Positions 8,751 to 17,579 of a stretch of DNA of 64,000 bases are shown here, one piece after another; the stretch's first letter is position 1; the number at the start of each line of letters is the position of its first letter. The DNA is from Streptomyces pseudovenezuelae. GTDB taxonomy: Bacteria > Actinomycetota > Actinomycetes > Streptomycetales > Streptomycetaceae. The DNA lies in assembly GCF_029892565.1 (NCBI RefSeq), contig NZ_JARXVH010000007.1, forward strand, positions 62,001 to 126,000. Direction: 5' to 3'. The notes under the pieces are model-generated. The model was not told the DNA's origin, did no database searches, and saw only the letters and a list, made by a program, of their open reading frames with translations. Made by a program: the position numbers and the translations under genes.

Positions 8751-10033
8751 TTGCCCTGACCCTTGCGGTAGCGCATGCCGTCCGCCTTGGGCATCCGCAG
8801 GCGCTGCGCGGACAGCGACAGCACCAGCAGGGTGACGACGTACGGGGTGGCGCCCACGAAGTCGCTCGGGACCTCGTCGGTGAGCAGGTACCAGACCAGG
8901 ACGAGGACGGCCACGACAGCGCTGATCGCGCCCTGCCACAGCGCCTTCTTGTACAGCTTCCAGCCGGCCAGCACCGCGAGCAGCACCACCAGGAGCAGCA
9001 GCAGCGCGTGGACGGTCTCGCCGCCGTTGCGCAGCTGGAGGGCGTCCGAGTAACCGAACAGGCCCGCGCCCATGGCCAGTCCACCGGGCCGCCAGTTGCC
9101 GAAGATCATCGCCGCGAGACCGATGTAACCGCGTCCGCCGGTCTGGTTCTCCAGGTACGTGTGCGAGGTGACCAGCGCGAGGAAGGCGCCGCCGAGACCG
9201 GCCAGGCCGCCGGAGACGGCGACGGCCGCGTACTTGTAGCGGTAGACGTTGACGCCGAGGGACTCCGCGGCGACCGGGTTCTCGCCGCAGGAGCGCAGCC
9301 GCAGACCGAACGCGGTACGCCACAGCAGCCACCAGCTGCCGACGAACAGCAGCGCGGCCAGCAGCGTCACCACGGACAGGTCGCTGACCAGGCCGCCGAG
9401 GATGCCGGCGAGGTCGGAGATCAGGAACCAGTGGTGCTTCTCGACGGAGCTCAGGGCGTCCGAGAGGCCGGGTACGTCGATGTTGGGCAGCGAGTCCACG
9501 GGCGGGGACTGCTTGGGGTTGCCGCCCGCGTCGGCCGCCTTGCCCTCCGAGAAGAAGATCTTGGCGAGGTACTGGGTGGCGCCGAGCGCGAGCAGGTTGA
9601 CCGCGACACCGGAGACGATGTGGTCGACGCCGAAGGTGACGGTCGCGACGCCGTGCACCAGACCGCCGAGGACACCGAAGCCGATGCCGCACAGCAGGCC
9701 GAGCCAGGGGTTGGTCTGCCAGCCGATCCAGCCGGCGCCGAAGGTGCCGAGGATCATCATGCCTTCGAGGCCGATGTTGACCACGCCGGCCCGCTCCGAC
9801 CACAGACCGGCGAGACCGGCCAGGCCGATCGGTACGGCCAGCGCCAGCGCGGCGCTGACCTGTCCCTCGGAGGTGAGCTGGTCGGCGCCGGTGATGACGC
9901 GGACCGCGGCGACGAGCAGCAGCGCGCCCGCGACGATCATGAGGATCTGGCCGAGCGACCGGCCGGATCGGGTGCGTCCGGTGTCCGCCTTGGGCGCCGC
10001 GGGGGGCGGCGTGTCGGTCATCGTGGCAGTCAT
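8747..10033 (-). CDS. Nucleoside ABC transporter permease (YufQ/NupQ type)
   Basis: 428 residues, about 10 TM segments, BPD_transp_2 family. The inner part contains V-V-N-I-G-L-E-G-M-M, the hallmark of this permease branch, and E-N-P-V-A-A-E-S-L-G-V. Length is slightly above B. subtilis YufQ because of an extended N-terminus and a periplasm-side insertion near residues 165-200. The ATG at 10031-10033 overlaps the previous stop (ATGA). It forms the membrane channel together with the next permease; import of nucleosides is inferred from cdd, deoA and the BMP receptor in the same block. Confidence 0.9.
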   Translation of the reverse strand: MTATMTDTPPPAAPKADTGRTRSGRSLGQILMIVAGALLLVAAVRVITGADQLTSEGQVSAALALAVPIGLAGLAGLWSERAGVVNIGLEGMMILGTFGAGWIGWQTNPWLGLLCGIGFGVLGGLVHGVATVTFGVDHIVSGVAVNLLALGATQYLAKIFFSEGKAADAGGNPKQSPPVDSLPNIDVPGLSDALSSVEKHHWFLISDLAGILGGLVSDLSVVTLLAALLFVGSWWLLWRTAFGLRLRSCGENPVAAESLGVNVYRYKYAAVAVSGGLAGLGGAFLALVTSHTYLENQTGGRGYIGLAAMIFGNWRPGGLAMGAGLFGYSDALQLRNGGETVHALLLLLVVLLAVLAGWKLYKKALWQGAISAVVAVLVLVWYLLTDEVPSDFVGATPYVVTLLVLSLSAQRLRMPKADGMRYRKGQGK

Positions 10034-11160
10034 CGCGCCACCTCCTGCTTCTCGGTCGGGGCGGCGGCCTGGGCGGCGAGTTCCGCGCCGACCCGCTGCT
10101 GCTGGCGCTTGAGGCCGTAGCGGCGCACGATCTCGTAGGCGATGACGACGCACAGGACGATGACGCCCTGGATCACGCCGAGGATCTCCTTGTCGTACCC
10201 CTCGAACTCAAGGTGGTTGGTGGTGCGCTCCAGGAAGCCCCACAGCAGCGCGCCCAGCGCGATGCCGACCGGGTGGTTGCGGCCGAGCAGCGCGATGGCG
10301 ATACCGGTGAAGCCGATGCCGACCGGGAAGTCGTTGCTGAATTGGTGGCTGTCGTTGAGCAGGGTCGGCATGCCGATCAGACCGGCCACCGCGCCCGAGA
10401 TCACCATGCTGGTGGCGACCATCTTCTTGACCGAGACACCGCTCGCGGCGGCCGCGCTCTCGGACTGGCCGACGGTGCGCAGGTCGAAGCCGAACCGGGT
10501 GCGGCCGAGCACGAACCAGTACGCGATGCCGACCAGGACGGCGATGACGATGAAGCCCCACAGCTCGCCCGCCGCGCCGGTGTCGATCTGGAAGAAGTAC
10601 GAGGAGGTCGGCAGCGGCTTGGTGGAGACGACCGTGCCGCCGCTCTGCAGCTCGGCGAGCTTTCCGGGCTGGAGGAGGAATGCGATGATCGCGGTGGCGA
10701 TCGAGTTCAGCATGATCGTCGAGATGACCTCGCTGACCCCGCGGGTCACCTTGAGGACGCCCGCGATGGCCGCCCACACGGCGCCGGTGCCCATGGCGCA
10801 CAGGATGATCAGCGGGATGGAGATCCAGCCGGGCGTCGTCAGCGCGCCGCCGAGGACTGCGGCGAAGAACGCGGCGATGCGGTACTGGCCGTCGACGCCG
10901 ATGTTGAACAGGTTCATCCGGAAGCCGATGGCCACCGAGACACCCGCCAGGTAGTACGTCGTCGCCTTGTTGAGGATGTAGACCTGGCTGTCGCTCGCGG
11001 AGCCGTAGGTCACCATGTCGCTGAAGGCGGCGCCCGGGTTCTTGCCGGTGGCGAGGATCACCAGGGCGGTGACGACGAGCGCGGCGACGATCGCGAGCAG
11101 CGGCGCCGCGATACCGAGGAGCAGCCGCTCCCTGTCGATGCGTTGGGTCAGCTTCTTCAT
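10030..11160 (-). CDS. Nucleoside ABC transporter permease (YufP/NupP type)
   Basis: 376 residues with about 8-10 TM segments, BPD_transp_2 family. N-L-F-N-I-G-V-D-G-Q-Y is the characteristic motif; A-A-A-A-S-G-V-S-V-K-K is the equivalent of the E-N-x-x-A-A loop that contacts the ATPase. It is coupled by ATGA overlaps to the ATPase gene upstream and to the second permease downstream, so the genes are certainly one transcript unit. Confidence 0.9.
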   Translation of the reverse strand: MKKLTQRIDRERLLLGIAAPLLAIVAALVVTALVILATGKNPGAAFSDMVTYGSASDSQVYILNKATTYYLAGVSVAIGFRMNLFNIGVDGQYRIAAFFAAVLGGALTTPGWISIPLIILCAMGTGAVWAAIAGVLKVTRGVSEVISTIMLNSIATAIIAFLLQPGKLAELQSGGTVVSTKPLPTSSYFFQIDTGAAGELWGFIVIAVLVGIAYWFVLGRTRFGFDLRTVGQSESAAAASGVSVKKMVATSMVISGAVAGLIGMPTLLNDSHQFSNDFPVGIGFTGIAIALLGRNHPVGIALGALLWGFLERTTNHLEFEGYDKEILGVIQGVIVLCVVIAYEIVRRYGLKRQQQRVGAELAAQAAAPTEKQEVAR

Positions 11161-12740
11161 CGGGCGTCGTCCTCTGTGTGCTCAGGACCGGTGGCCGCTG
11201 TGTGCTCCAGGTGACCGGTGGCCGCACCCGTCATGGCGGAGCCCAGCTCCTCGGGGGTGATGGTGGCGGGGTCGGCGTCGGCGACCAGACGGCCGCGGTA
11301 CATCACCCGCAGGGTGTCGGAGAGGCCGATGAGCTCGTCCAGGTCGGCCGAGATCAGCAGCACGGCCAGGCCCTCGCGGCGGGCCTCGCGGATGTGGTCC
11401 CAGATCGCGGCCTGCGCGCCGACGTCCACACCGCGGGTGGGGTGGGCGGCGATGAGCAGCTTGGGCGAGTGGCTCATCTCGCGGCCGACGATCAGCTTCT
11501 GCTGGTTGCCGCCGGACAGCGAGGCGGCCGTCACGTCGATGCCGGGGGTGCGGACATCGTACGCCTCGATGATGCGTCCGGTGTCGGCGCGGGCGCCCTT
11601 GATGTCGAGCAACTGGCCGTGGGAGTTGGGCCGTTCGGTGACGTGGCCGAGGATGCGGTTCTCCCACAGCGGGGCTTCCAGGAGGAGGCCGTGGCGGTGG
11701 CGGTCCTCGGGGATGTACCCGATGCCGGCCTCGCGGCGGTGGCGGGTGGGAGCGTGCGAGATGTCGGTGTCGCCGAGGGTGATGACACCGGCCTCCGGGT
11801 CGCGGATGCCCATGATCGCCTCGACCAGTTCGGACTGGCCGTTGCCCTCCACGCCGGCGATGCCGAGGACCTCGCCCTGGTGGATGGTGAAGGAGATCGC
11901 GTCGAGGATGATGCGCTCGACGCCGTCGAGGTCGGTCTGGCTCAGGTGGAGCTTGTCGACCGTCAGCAGCGGGACGTCGGTGACCGTCGACTCCTCGGTC
12001 TCCGGCGTGGGCAGTTCGCTGCCGACCATCAGCTCGGCGAGCTGCTTGGGCGTGGTGCCGGCCGGCTCGACCGTGCCGACGGTGGTGCCGCGGCGGATGA
12101 CGGTGATCTCGTCGGCCACGGACAGCACTTCGCCCAGCTTGTGGGAGATGAAGATGACGGTGAGGCCCTCGGCCTTGAGCTCGCGCAGGTTGTGGAAGAG
12201 GGCCTCGACCTCCTGCGGCACCAGGACGGCGGTGGGCTCGTCGAGGATGAGGGTCTTGGCGCCGCGGTAGAGGACCTTGAGGATCTCCACGCGCTGGCGG
12301 TCTGCGACCCCGAGCTCTTCGAGCAGGACGTCGGGCCGCACGTTCAGGCCGTACGCGTCGGAGATCTCCGTGATCTTCGTACGGGCCTTGGCGCCGATGC
12401 CGTACAGCTTCTCCGCGCCCAGGACCACGTTCTCCAGGACGGTGAGGTTGTCGGCGAGCATGAAGTGCTGGTGCACCATGCCGATACCGCGGGCGATGGC
12501 GTCGGCCGGGTTGTTGAAGGTGACCGTCTCGCCGCCCACCGTGATGGTGCCCTCGTCCGGCTGCTGCATGCCGTAGAGGATCTTCATCAGGGTGGACTTG
12601 CCGGCACCGTTCTCGCCGCACAGGGCGTGCACGGTGCCTGTGCGGACGGTGATGTCGATGTCCTTGTTGGCCACGACACCGGGGAATCGCTTGGTGATGC
12701 CGCGCAGTTCGACGGCAGCGGGAGGGCTGGACGCGTTGAT
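11157..12740 (-). CDS. Nucleoside ABC transporter ATPase, tandem domains; possible AUC start
   Basis: 527 residues with two ABC domains (YufO/NupO type). First Walker A G-E-N-G-A-G-K-S at about 42-49; second domain with degenerate Walker A (G-V-E-G-N-G-Q-S) and signature L-S-G-G-N-Q-Q-K. Conserved N-terminal strand sequence (V-E-L-R-G-I-T-K-R-F-P-G-V) lies upstream of the first in-frame GTG (12672-12674), and no ATG, GTG or TTG precedes it in frame. AGGAG sits 8 nt before an in-frame ATC at 12738-12740, which is therefore the likely start. A conventional annotation would begin at 12674 and lose the first strand. A sequence error is the alternative. Confidence 0.88.
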   Translation of the reverse strand: MNASSPPAAVELRGITKRFPGVVANKDIDITVRTGTVHALCGENGAGKSTLMKILYGMQQPDEGTITVGGETVTFNNPADAIARGIGMVHQHFMLADNLTVLENVVLGAEKLYGIGAKARTKITEISDAYGLNVRPDVLLEELGVADRQRVEILKVLYRGAKTLILDEPTAVLVPQEVEALFHNLRELKAEGLTVIFISHKLGEVLSVADEITVIRRGTTVGTVEPAGTTPKQLAELMVGSELPTPETEESTVTDVPLLTVDKLHLSQTDLDGVERIILDAISFTIHQGEVLGIAGVEGNGQSELVEAIMGIRDPEAGVITLGDTDISHAPTRHRREAGIGYIPEDRHRHGLLLEAPLWENRILGHVTERPNSHGQLLDIKGARADTGRIIEAYDVRTPGIDVTAASLSGGNQQKLIVGREMSHSPKLLIAAHPTRGVDVGAQAAIWDHIREARREGLAVLLISADLDELIGLSDTLRVMYRGRLVADADPATITPEELGSAMTGAATGHLEHTAATGPEHTEDDAR

Positions 12741-12815
12741 GGCGCACTCTCCTGAAGGGAAAGGGGCTGCGTAGGGGAGGGCAGGCGTCGGCGACGCTAG
12801 CGCGGCAACTCCGTG

Positions 12816-12827
12816 CTACACGCGTAG
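12816..12827. promoter_or_regulatory. Palindromic operator (nucleoside regulon type), ABC ATPase promoter
   Basis: CTACACGCGTAG, one symmetric pair short of the perfect palindrome at 2261-2272. On the minus strand it reads CTACGCGTGTAG and runs into TAGCAC, a candidate -10 for the ATPase-permease-cdd-deoA transcript. Confidence 0.65.
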
Positions 12828-12844
12828 AGTTGACACATTGTTAT

Positions 12845-12883
12845 GGCTCGGCGAGGGGGTTGGCGTACGCCCCTCACCGAGCC
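12845..12883 (-). terminator. Hairpin terminator after the BMP lipoprotein gene
   Basis: 14-bp stem with one mismatch (12845-12858 and 12870-12883) about 25 nt downstream of the BMP stop. It separates the highly expressed receptor gene from the rest of the transporter operon. Confidence 0.7.
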
Positions 12884-12906
12884 GTGGTCCGGCGGGAACC
12901 GTCAGG

Positions 12907-13965
12907 TCAGGTGGTGGTCTTGACCTTGACGGAGCCGTCGACGATCTTCGCCTTCGCGGCGTCCAGCTGGGTCTTGATGTCGTCGATGAAGCCACCGCTG
13001 GTGGCCAGGCCGACACCGCCCTTGGCAAGGGAGTAGATCTGGTTGCCGGTCAGCGGCTTGCCGTCGTGCACGGACTTGACGAAGTCGTACACGCCGACGT
13101 CGACGTTCTTGACCATCGAGGTCAGGATCGAGCCCTTGTACTTCGACAGACCCGGGATGTTGTACTGGTCGGAGTCCACGCCGATGGCCCAGGCACCCTT
13201 GACGGCGGAGACGGCCTCGATCGAGCCGTTGCCGGAGGAGCCGGCCGCGGCGTAGATCACGTCGGCGCCGTTGTCGAGCTGACCGGACGCGGCCTCCTTG
13301 CCCTTGTCGGGGCTGGCGAAGCCGGACAGGTCGGAGCCGTGGGTCAGGTACTGGACGTCGACCTTGACCTTGGAGTTGGTGTCCTTGACGCCCTGGACGT
13401 AGCCCGCCGCGAACTTCTTGATCAGCGGGGTGTCCACACCGCCGATGAAGCCGACGTGGTCCTTCTTGGTCTTCAGCGCCGCGGCGACACCGGCCAGGTA
13501 GGAGCCCTGCTCCTCGGTGAAGGTGATGCTGTCGACGTTCTTCGCCGTCGCGACCGAGTCGATGAGGCCGAAGCTGACCTTCGGGTACTTGGCGGCGACC
13601 TTGTCGACCGAGGTGGCGTAGGAGAAGCCGACGGCCACGATCGGGTTGTAGCCGGCGTCCGCCAGGTCGGTCAGGCGCTGCTCGCGGTCGGCCTCCGTGT
13701 CGGAGCTCTTGGCGGTCAGCTCCTTGATGGAACCGCTGAACTCCTTCTCGGCCTTGTCGGCGCCGCGGGCGGCGGAGTCGTTGAAGGAACGGTCACCACG
13801 GCCGCCGACGTCATAAGCGAGGCCGATCTTGATGCCCTTGCCGCCGCCGGAGGAGGCGGACGACGAGGTGTCACTGTCGGAGGACGTACTGCCACAGGCT
13901 GTGGCAGTCAGTGCGAGAGCTGCGGAAGCGGCGACCGCAGCGGAAAGCTTGGCTACCCGGCGCAC
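12907..13965 (-). CDS. BMP-family nucleoside-binding lipoprotein
   Basis: 352 residues. Lipoprotein signal peptide M-R-R-V-A-K ... L-T-A-T-A-C with lipidated Cys at about 24, then a Ser/Asp/Gly linker and a BMP domain (I-G-L-A-Y-D-V-G-G-R-G-D-R-S-F-N-D-S). The D-R-S-F-N motif is typical of nucleoside-binding BMP/PnrA receptors. It delivers nucleosides to the ABC permeases encoded downstream. GTG start with AAGGAG 7 nt upstream. A palindromic operator lies in its promoter at 14071-14082. Confidence 0.92.
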   Translation of the reverse strand: MRRVAKLSAAVAASAALALTATACGSTSSDSDTSSSASSGGGKGIKIGLAYDVGGRGDRSFNDSAARGADKAEKEFSGSIKELTAKSSDTEADREQRLTDLADAGYNPIVAVGFSYATSVDKVAAKYPKVSFGLIDSVATAKNVDSITFTEEQGSYLAGVAAALKTKKDHVGFIGGVDTPLIKKFAAGYVQGVKDTNSKVKVDVQYLTHGSDLSGFASPDKGKEAASGQLDNGADVIYAAAGSSGNGSIEAVSAVKGAWAIGVDSDQYNIPGLSKYKGSILTSMVKNVDVGVYDFVKSVHDGKPLTGNQIYSLAKGGVGLATSGGFIDDIKTQLDAAKAKIVDGSVKVKTTT

Positions 13966-14070
13966 GGGAAGGCTCCTTCACCTGACCTGAGCGCCATATC
14001 GGCGCTGGATGTGAGCACCATGCCAGTGCTCAGGCCTGCACGCCCAGGCGGCGTCGGCTTCGCGGCATCG

Positions 14071-14082
14071 TAACGCGCGTAG
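14071..14082. promoter_or_regulatory. Palindromic operator (nucleoside regulon type), BMP gene promoter
   Basis: TAACGCGCGTAG, sharing ACGCGCGTAG with the add site. On the minus strand the right half merges with TACGAT, a candidate -10 box, about 100 nt before the BMP gene start. Third member of the set at 2261 and 12816. Confidence 0.6.
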
Positions 14083-14217
14083 ATGTCAGAAAAAGACCTC
14101 TTCCAAAGCCGTTATCGATTCGAGGCAAACGGCGTCTGAACTCGGGCTCTTGCTGCCTCACACCCGCCGGTTTCGAACTGCGCACGATTGGCTTACAACC
14201 GTGTTGCGCCGGACGGC

Positions 14218-14243
14218 GCAACGGCCCCCGCGGGGGCCGTTGC
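14218..14243 (-). terminator. Palindromic terminator after the M20 amidohydrolase gene
   Basis: A perfect 26-bp palindrome 6 nt downstream of the amidohydrolase stop; it folds into a GC-rich hairpin with a minimal loop. Confidence 0.65.
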
Positions 14244-14248
14244 CCTTC

Positions 14249-15472
14249 TCACGGCTGCGTCGCGTCCAGCAGTGCGGCGGCGGTGAACATCTCCACGCCC
14301 ACGGTGATCGCGGACTCGTCGGCGTCGAAGTCGCCCTGGTGCAGATCGCGTACGGTCCGCTCGCCGGGAGTGCGGACGCCGAGCCGGGCCATGGCGCCGG
14401 GCACGTGCTCCAGGTACCAGGAGAAGTCCTCGCCGCCCAGGCTCTGCTCGGTGCTCTCGACGGCCTCGGCGCCCCGGCGGACGGTCATGGCCTCGCGCAG
14501 CAGATCGGTGACGACCGGGTCGTTGACGACCGGCGGGACACCGCGGACGTAGGTGATCTCCGACTTGGCCCGGTGCAGGTTGGCGATCTCGTCGATGGCG
14601 GCGACCACGATGTCGGGCGCCTGCCGCCAGGTCTCCAGGTCCAGGCAGCGCACGGTGCCGGAGAGCTCGGCGTGCTGCGGGATGACGTTCGGGGCGTGCC
14701 CGGTCTCGATCCGGCCCCAGGTGACCGCGAGTCCGCTGCGGCTGTCCACGCGCCGGCCGACCAGGGCGGGCACGTCGGTGGCGACCCGGGCGGCGGCGGT
14801 GACCAGGTCGGTGGTCAGGTGCGGGCGGGCGGTGTGCCCGCCGGGGCCGTCGAGGGAGACCTCCAGGCGGTCGCAGGCGGAGGTGATGGCCCCGTGCCGC
14901 AGCCCGATCCGCCCGGCGTCCACCCGGGGGTCGCAGTGCACGGCGACGATCCGCCCCACACCCTCCAGAACCCCGCACTCGATGGCGTCGGCGGCACCGC
15001 CGGGCAGTACCTCCTCGGCGGGCTGGAACAGCAGCCGCACGGGCCGCGGCAGCAGGCCCTGCTCGTGCAGCTCGGCGAGGACGAGGCCGGCGCCGAGCAC
15101 CACGGTGGTGTGGACGTCGTGACCGCAGGCGTGCGCCCGGTCCGGCACGGTGGAGCGATACGCGCACTCACTCTTCGTGTCCGGGATCGGCAGCGCATCG
15201 ATGTCGGCCCGCAGGGCGAGCATGGGCCGCTCGCCGTCCCACTCGCCGATGTCACAGATGAGCCCGGTCCCGATGGCGAGCACCCGCGGCTTCAGCCCGG
15301 CCTGCTCAAGCCGGGCCTTGATCGCCGCGGTGGTGCGGAACTCCTGGTTGCCCAGCTCGGGGTGCATGTGCAAGTCGCGGCGGAAGGCCACGAGTTCGGC
15401 ACGCAGGGCGGCGGACAGCGCGCCGGGAAGCACGGCTTCCCCGGGCAGATCGGCCTCGGACTCCAGTGACAT
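14249..15472 (-). CDS. M20D-type amidohydrolase (amino-acid/aminoacyl deacylase family)
   Basis: 407 residues. Family landmarks: R-R-D-L-H-M-H-P-E-L, metal-binding A-C-G-H-D-V-H-T-T at about 110-118, Q-P-A-E-E with catalytic Glu, G-P-G-G-H-T-A-R-P and, near the end, G-G-E-D-F-S-W-Y. The enzyme probably removes an acyl group from an amino-acid-like substrate; the precise substrate cannot be read. ATG at 15470-15472 is favoured by GAGGGTG about 10 nt upstream; a GTG 12 nt further up is too close to it. It stands alone between the nucleoside block and the glycopolymer cluster. Confidence 0.9.
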   Translation of the reverse strand: MSLESEADLPGEAVLPGALSAALRAELVAFRRDLHMHPELGNQEFRTTAAIKARLEQAGLKPRVLAIGTGLICDIGEWDGERPMLALRADIDALPIPDTKSECAYRSTVPDRAHACGHDVHTTVVLGAGLVLAELHEQGLLPRPVRLLFQPAEEVLPGGAADAIECGVLEGVGRIVAVHCDPRVDAGRIGLRHGAITSACDRLEVSLDGPGGHTARPHLTTDLVTAAARVATDVPALVGRRVDSRSGLAVTWGRIETGHAPNVIPQHAELSGTVRCLDLETWRQAPDIVVAAIDEIANLHRAKSEITYVRGVPPVVNDPVVTDLLREAMTVRRGAEAVESTEQSLGGEDFSWYLEHVPGAMARLGVRTPGERTVRDLHQGDFDADESAITVGVEMFTAAALLDATQP

Positions 15473-15812
15473 AAGTTGCTTCACCCTCTGAAGGGTAGGA
15501 CGCCGGAGGGACCAACTGACCCTCGATCAACAAAAGTTCAACCCGATAGGGGAAGAAAATCTGGTCGCCCGACGCGTATGTATCGGTTCGGATGGGTAAA
15601 CTCGCCCGCTTTTCGGTCGGGCGGATCATGAGATCCACGGAGAGTCACTCCCTCCACGGATACCACGCTCGACACGCACCCGGCGGTTCTGTTCACCTGT
15701 CGGGACCGCACTGTCGCACAACCGTGGCGACAGGCTCCGCCGGGAGAACGGGAAGCGCCGGCCGGATGAACCGGCGGACGGGTGGGTGCGGGCCGCACTA
15801 GGGTGCGGGCAC
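15473..15812. other. 340-nt divergent intergenic region
   Basis: Lies between the starts of the amidohydrolase and the methyltransferase. It holds a comparatively AT-rich stretch (15530-15560) suited to promoters. No ORF, tRNA, long repeat or operator repeated elsewhere was seen. Confidence 0.5.
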
Positions 15813-16472
15813 GTGAGCCCCGAAACTGCGGATTTCCTGCACACCACCCGGACCTCGTACGACACGATCGCCGACGCCTACACCGAGCGGTTCTCGGACT
15901 GGCTGGGCATCCACACCCTGGACAGAGCCCTGATCACCGGCTTCGCGGAGCTGGTGGGAGAGGCGGGCGGCGGGCCGGTGGCCGACATAGGCAGCGGACC
16001 GGGCCATGTCACCGCCCGGCTGCAGCGGCTCGGCATCCCCGTCTTCGGCGTGGACCTCTCGCCGCGCATGGTGGAGCTGGCCCGCCGGGCCCACCCCGAC
16101 GTGCGCTTCCACGTGGGGTCGATGACCTCGCTGGACCTGCCGTCCGGGACCCTGGGCGGGATCGTCGCCCTCTACTCAATCATCCACGTCCCCGACGACC
16201 GGCTGCCGACGGTCCTCACCGAGTTCCACCGGCTGCTGGCGCCCGGCGGTCATGTCCTGCTCGGCTTCCAGAGCGGCGACGACGACGGCCGGCTGCACCT
16301 CGCCGAGCGCTTCGGACACGGGATCTCGCTCGACTACTACTGGCGCACCCCGGACGCGGTGACCGAGCAGCTCGTCAAGGCGGACCTGCGCCCGGTCGCC
16401 CGGGTGGTCCGGGAGCCGCAGGACACCGAGACCCGGCCGCGCGCGTTCCTGGTGGCCCGCAAGGACGGCTGA
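15813..16472 (+). CDS. Class I SAM-dependent methyltransferase
   Basis: 219 residues. Motif I V-A-D-I-G-S-G-P-G-H-V at about 56-66, acidic motif II in F-G-V-D-L-S-P-R-M, and a post-motif I-I-H-V-P-D-D characteristic of the UbiE/Methyltransf_11 type. Small-molecule methyltransferase; acceptor unknown. GTG at 15813 preferred because the upstream GTG at 15786 would add nine residues with no family counterpart. No clear RBS; the transcript may be leaderless. Convergent with the first glycopolymer gene, 14 nt apart. Confidence 0.85.
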   Translation: MSPETADFLHTTRTSYDTIADAYTERFSDWLGIHTLDRALITGFAELVGEAGGGPVADIGSGPGHVTARLQRLGIPVFGVDLSPRMVELARRAHPDVRFHVGSMTSLDLPSGTLGGIVALYSIIHVPDDRLPTVLTEFHRLLAPGGHVLLGFQSGDDDGRLHLAERFGHGISLDYYWRTPDAVTEQLVKADLRPVARVVREPQDTETRPRAFLVARKDG

Positions 16473-16486
16473 GCCGAGCCTCCGGG

Positions 16487-17554
16487 TCAGGCCACCACCG
16501 TCACCGACGACAGCCGGGTGACGTCCTTCGCCGTCCCCGTGACGCCCGACAGGAAGCCCTGGGCGCGCGGGGAGGCCTTGTCCGTGAGCCAGCCGGGGTC
16601 GATGTCGCAGACGGCGACACGGACCTCGGTGCCGGCCAGGGCCAGCGGCAGGGTGTGGACGACCGTCGAGGGGAAGCTGAGGATGGTGCGGCCGATCGGG
16701 CCGCGGCGGGCGATCAGCTCCAGCGGGAGGTCGGGGCGGACGATCTCCAGGCCCGTCTCGGCGGCCAGCCGGTGGAGCTTCTCGGTGCTCTCGCGGCGGT
16801 GCGCGAAGTAGCGGGTGGCGCCGTGGGCCTTGGCGAGGTTCTGCACGGCCTCCAGATAGCGGTCGCCGTCCACCACGCCGGTCTCCACCAGCGAGGTGCC
16901 GACCATGTCGGCGCCCTTGGTGATGCGGGGCGGACCGAAGCGGGCGCGGGTCCAGGAGAAGTCGTTGGCGGTGACCGTCACGCCGGCCGGCGTCTCGTCC
17001 ATCGGCATGGAGGAGAACACCTCGACCCGTCTCTTCCCGCTCGGGGTGAGGCGGTGGCGGGCCCGGGAGGACACCGGGGCGAAGAGCAGGTCCCGCGCGC
17101 CGGGGCGGCCCCCCTTGCGGTGCCAGCGCACCAGGCGCTCGCCGCGGGCCAGTTGGGCGACGAACTCCATGGTCGCGGTGCCGTCGTCGACGACGACGAG
17201 GTCGCGGGCCTTGGTGATGGTCAGCAGCAGTTGTACGTAGCGGGAGAAGGGGTCGCCCAGGACGACCCGGGGTGCCCGCCGGAGCAGGCCGCTGAGGCCG
17301 CCGATCGTCTGGAAGGGTGCCGCCGGGCCGCCCCGGGCCTCCTCCCAGCGGACCTGGTGACCCTCCTCGCGGGCCAGCTCGGCCATCCGGCGCAGCTGAC
17401 CGCGGGTCATCGGGTCGGTCGGGGACAACACGACGAGGGTGAGCTCCGCGCCGGGCGCATGGGCGTGCGCCCACTCCAGCACGTTCAGGAGCTGTACCGG
17501 GCTCTCGACGAACGCGAGAGTGGGGTGGCCGGCGGATCCGGCGCGGAGACTCAT
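16487..17554 (-). CDS. Sialyltransferase-like GT-B glycosyltransferase (divergent)
   Basis: 355 residues. Begins F-V-E-S-P-V-Q-L-L-N-V-L-E, typical of bacterial sialyl/polysialyltransferase folds (GT52 and PF07388 neighbourhood). D-D-G in V-V-V-D-D-G-T-A corresponds to the D/E-D/E-G motif, and S-F-P-S-T-V-V-H to the nucleotide-binding S motif, but the usual H-P motif is changed to A-H-R-R-E-S. Last gene of the minus-strand operon with NeuB, NeuA-HAD and a further glycosyltransferase. Likely transfers a nonulosonic acid or another sugar of the cell-wall polymer. Family assignment from motifs only. Confidence 0.65.
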   Translation of the reverse strand: MSLRAGSAGHPTLAFVESPVQLLNVLEWAHAHAPGAELTLVVLSPTDPMTRGQLRRMAELAREEGHQVRWEEARGGPAAPFQTIGGLSGLLRRAPRVVLGDPFSRYVQLLLTITKARDLVVVDDGTATMEFVAQLARGERLVRWHRKGGRPGARDLLFAPVSSRARHRLTPSGKRRVEVFSSMPMDETPAGVTVTANDFSWTRARFGPPRITKGADMVGTSLVETGVVDGDRYLEAVQNLAKAHGATRYFAHRRESTEKLHRLAAETGLEIVRPDLPLELIARRGPIGRTILSFPSTVVHTLPLALAGTEVRVAVCDIDPGWLTDKASPRAQGFLSGVTGTAKDVTRLSSVTVVA

Positions 17555-17579
17555 CGACGTATGACCGTCCCTGTGTGGA

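Noticed and set aside
14086..14217. Intergenic stretch with GTTCGAA-like TTTCGAA, checked for tRNA
   Set aside because: No acceptor stem or anticodon arm can be drawn.
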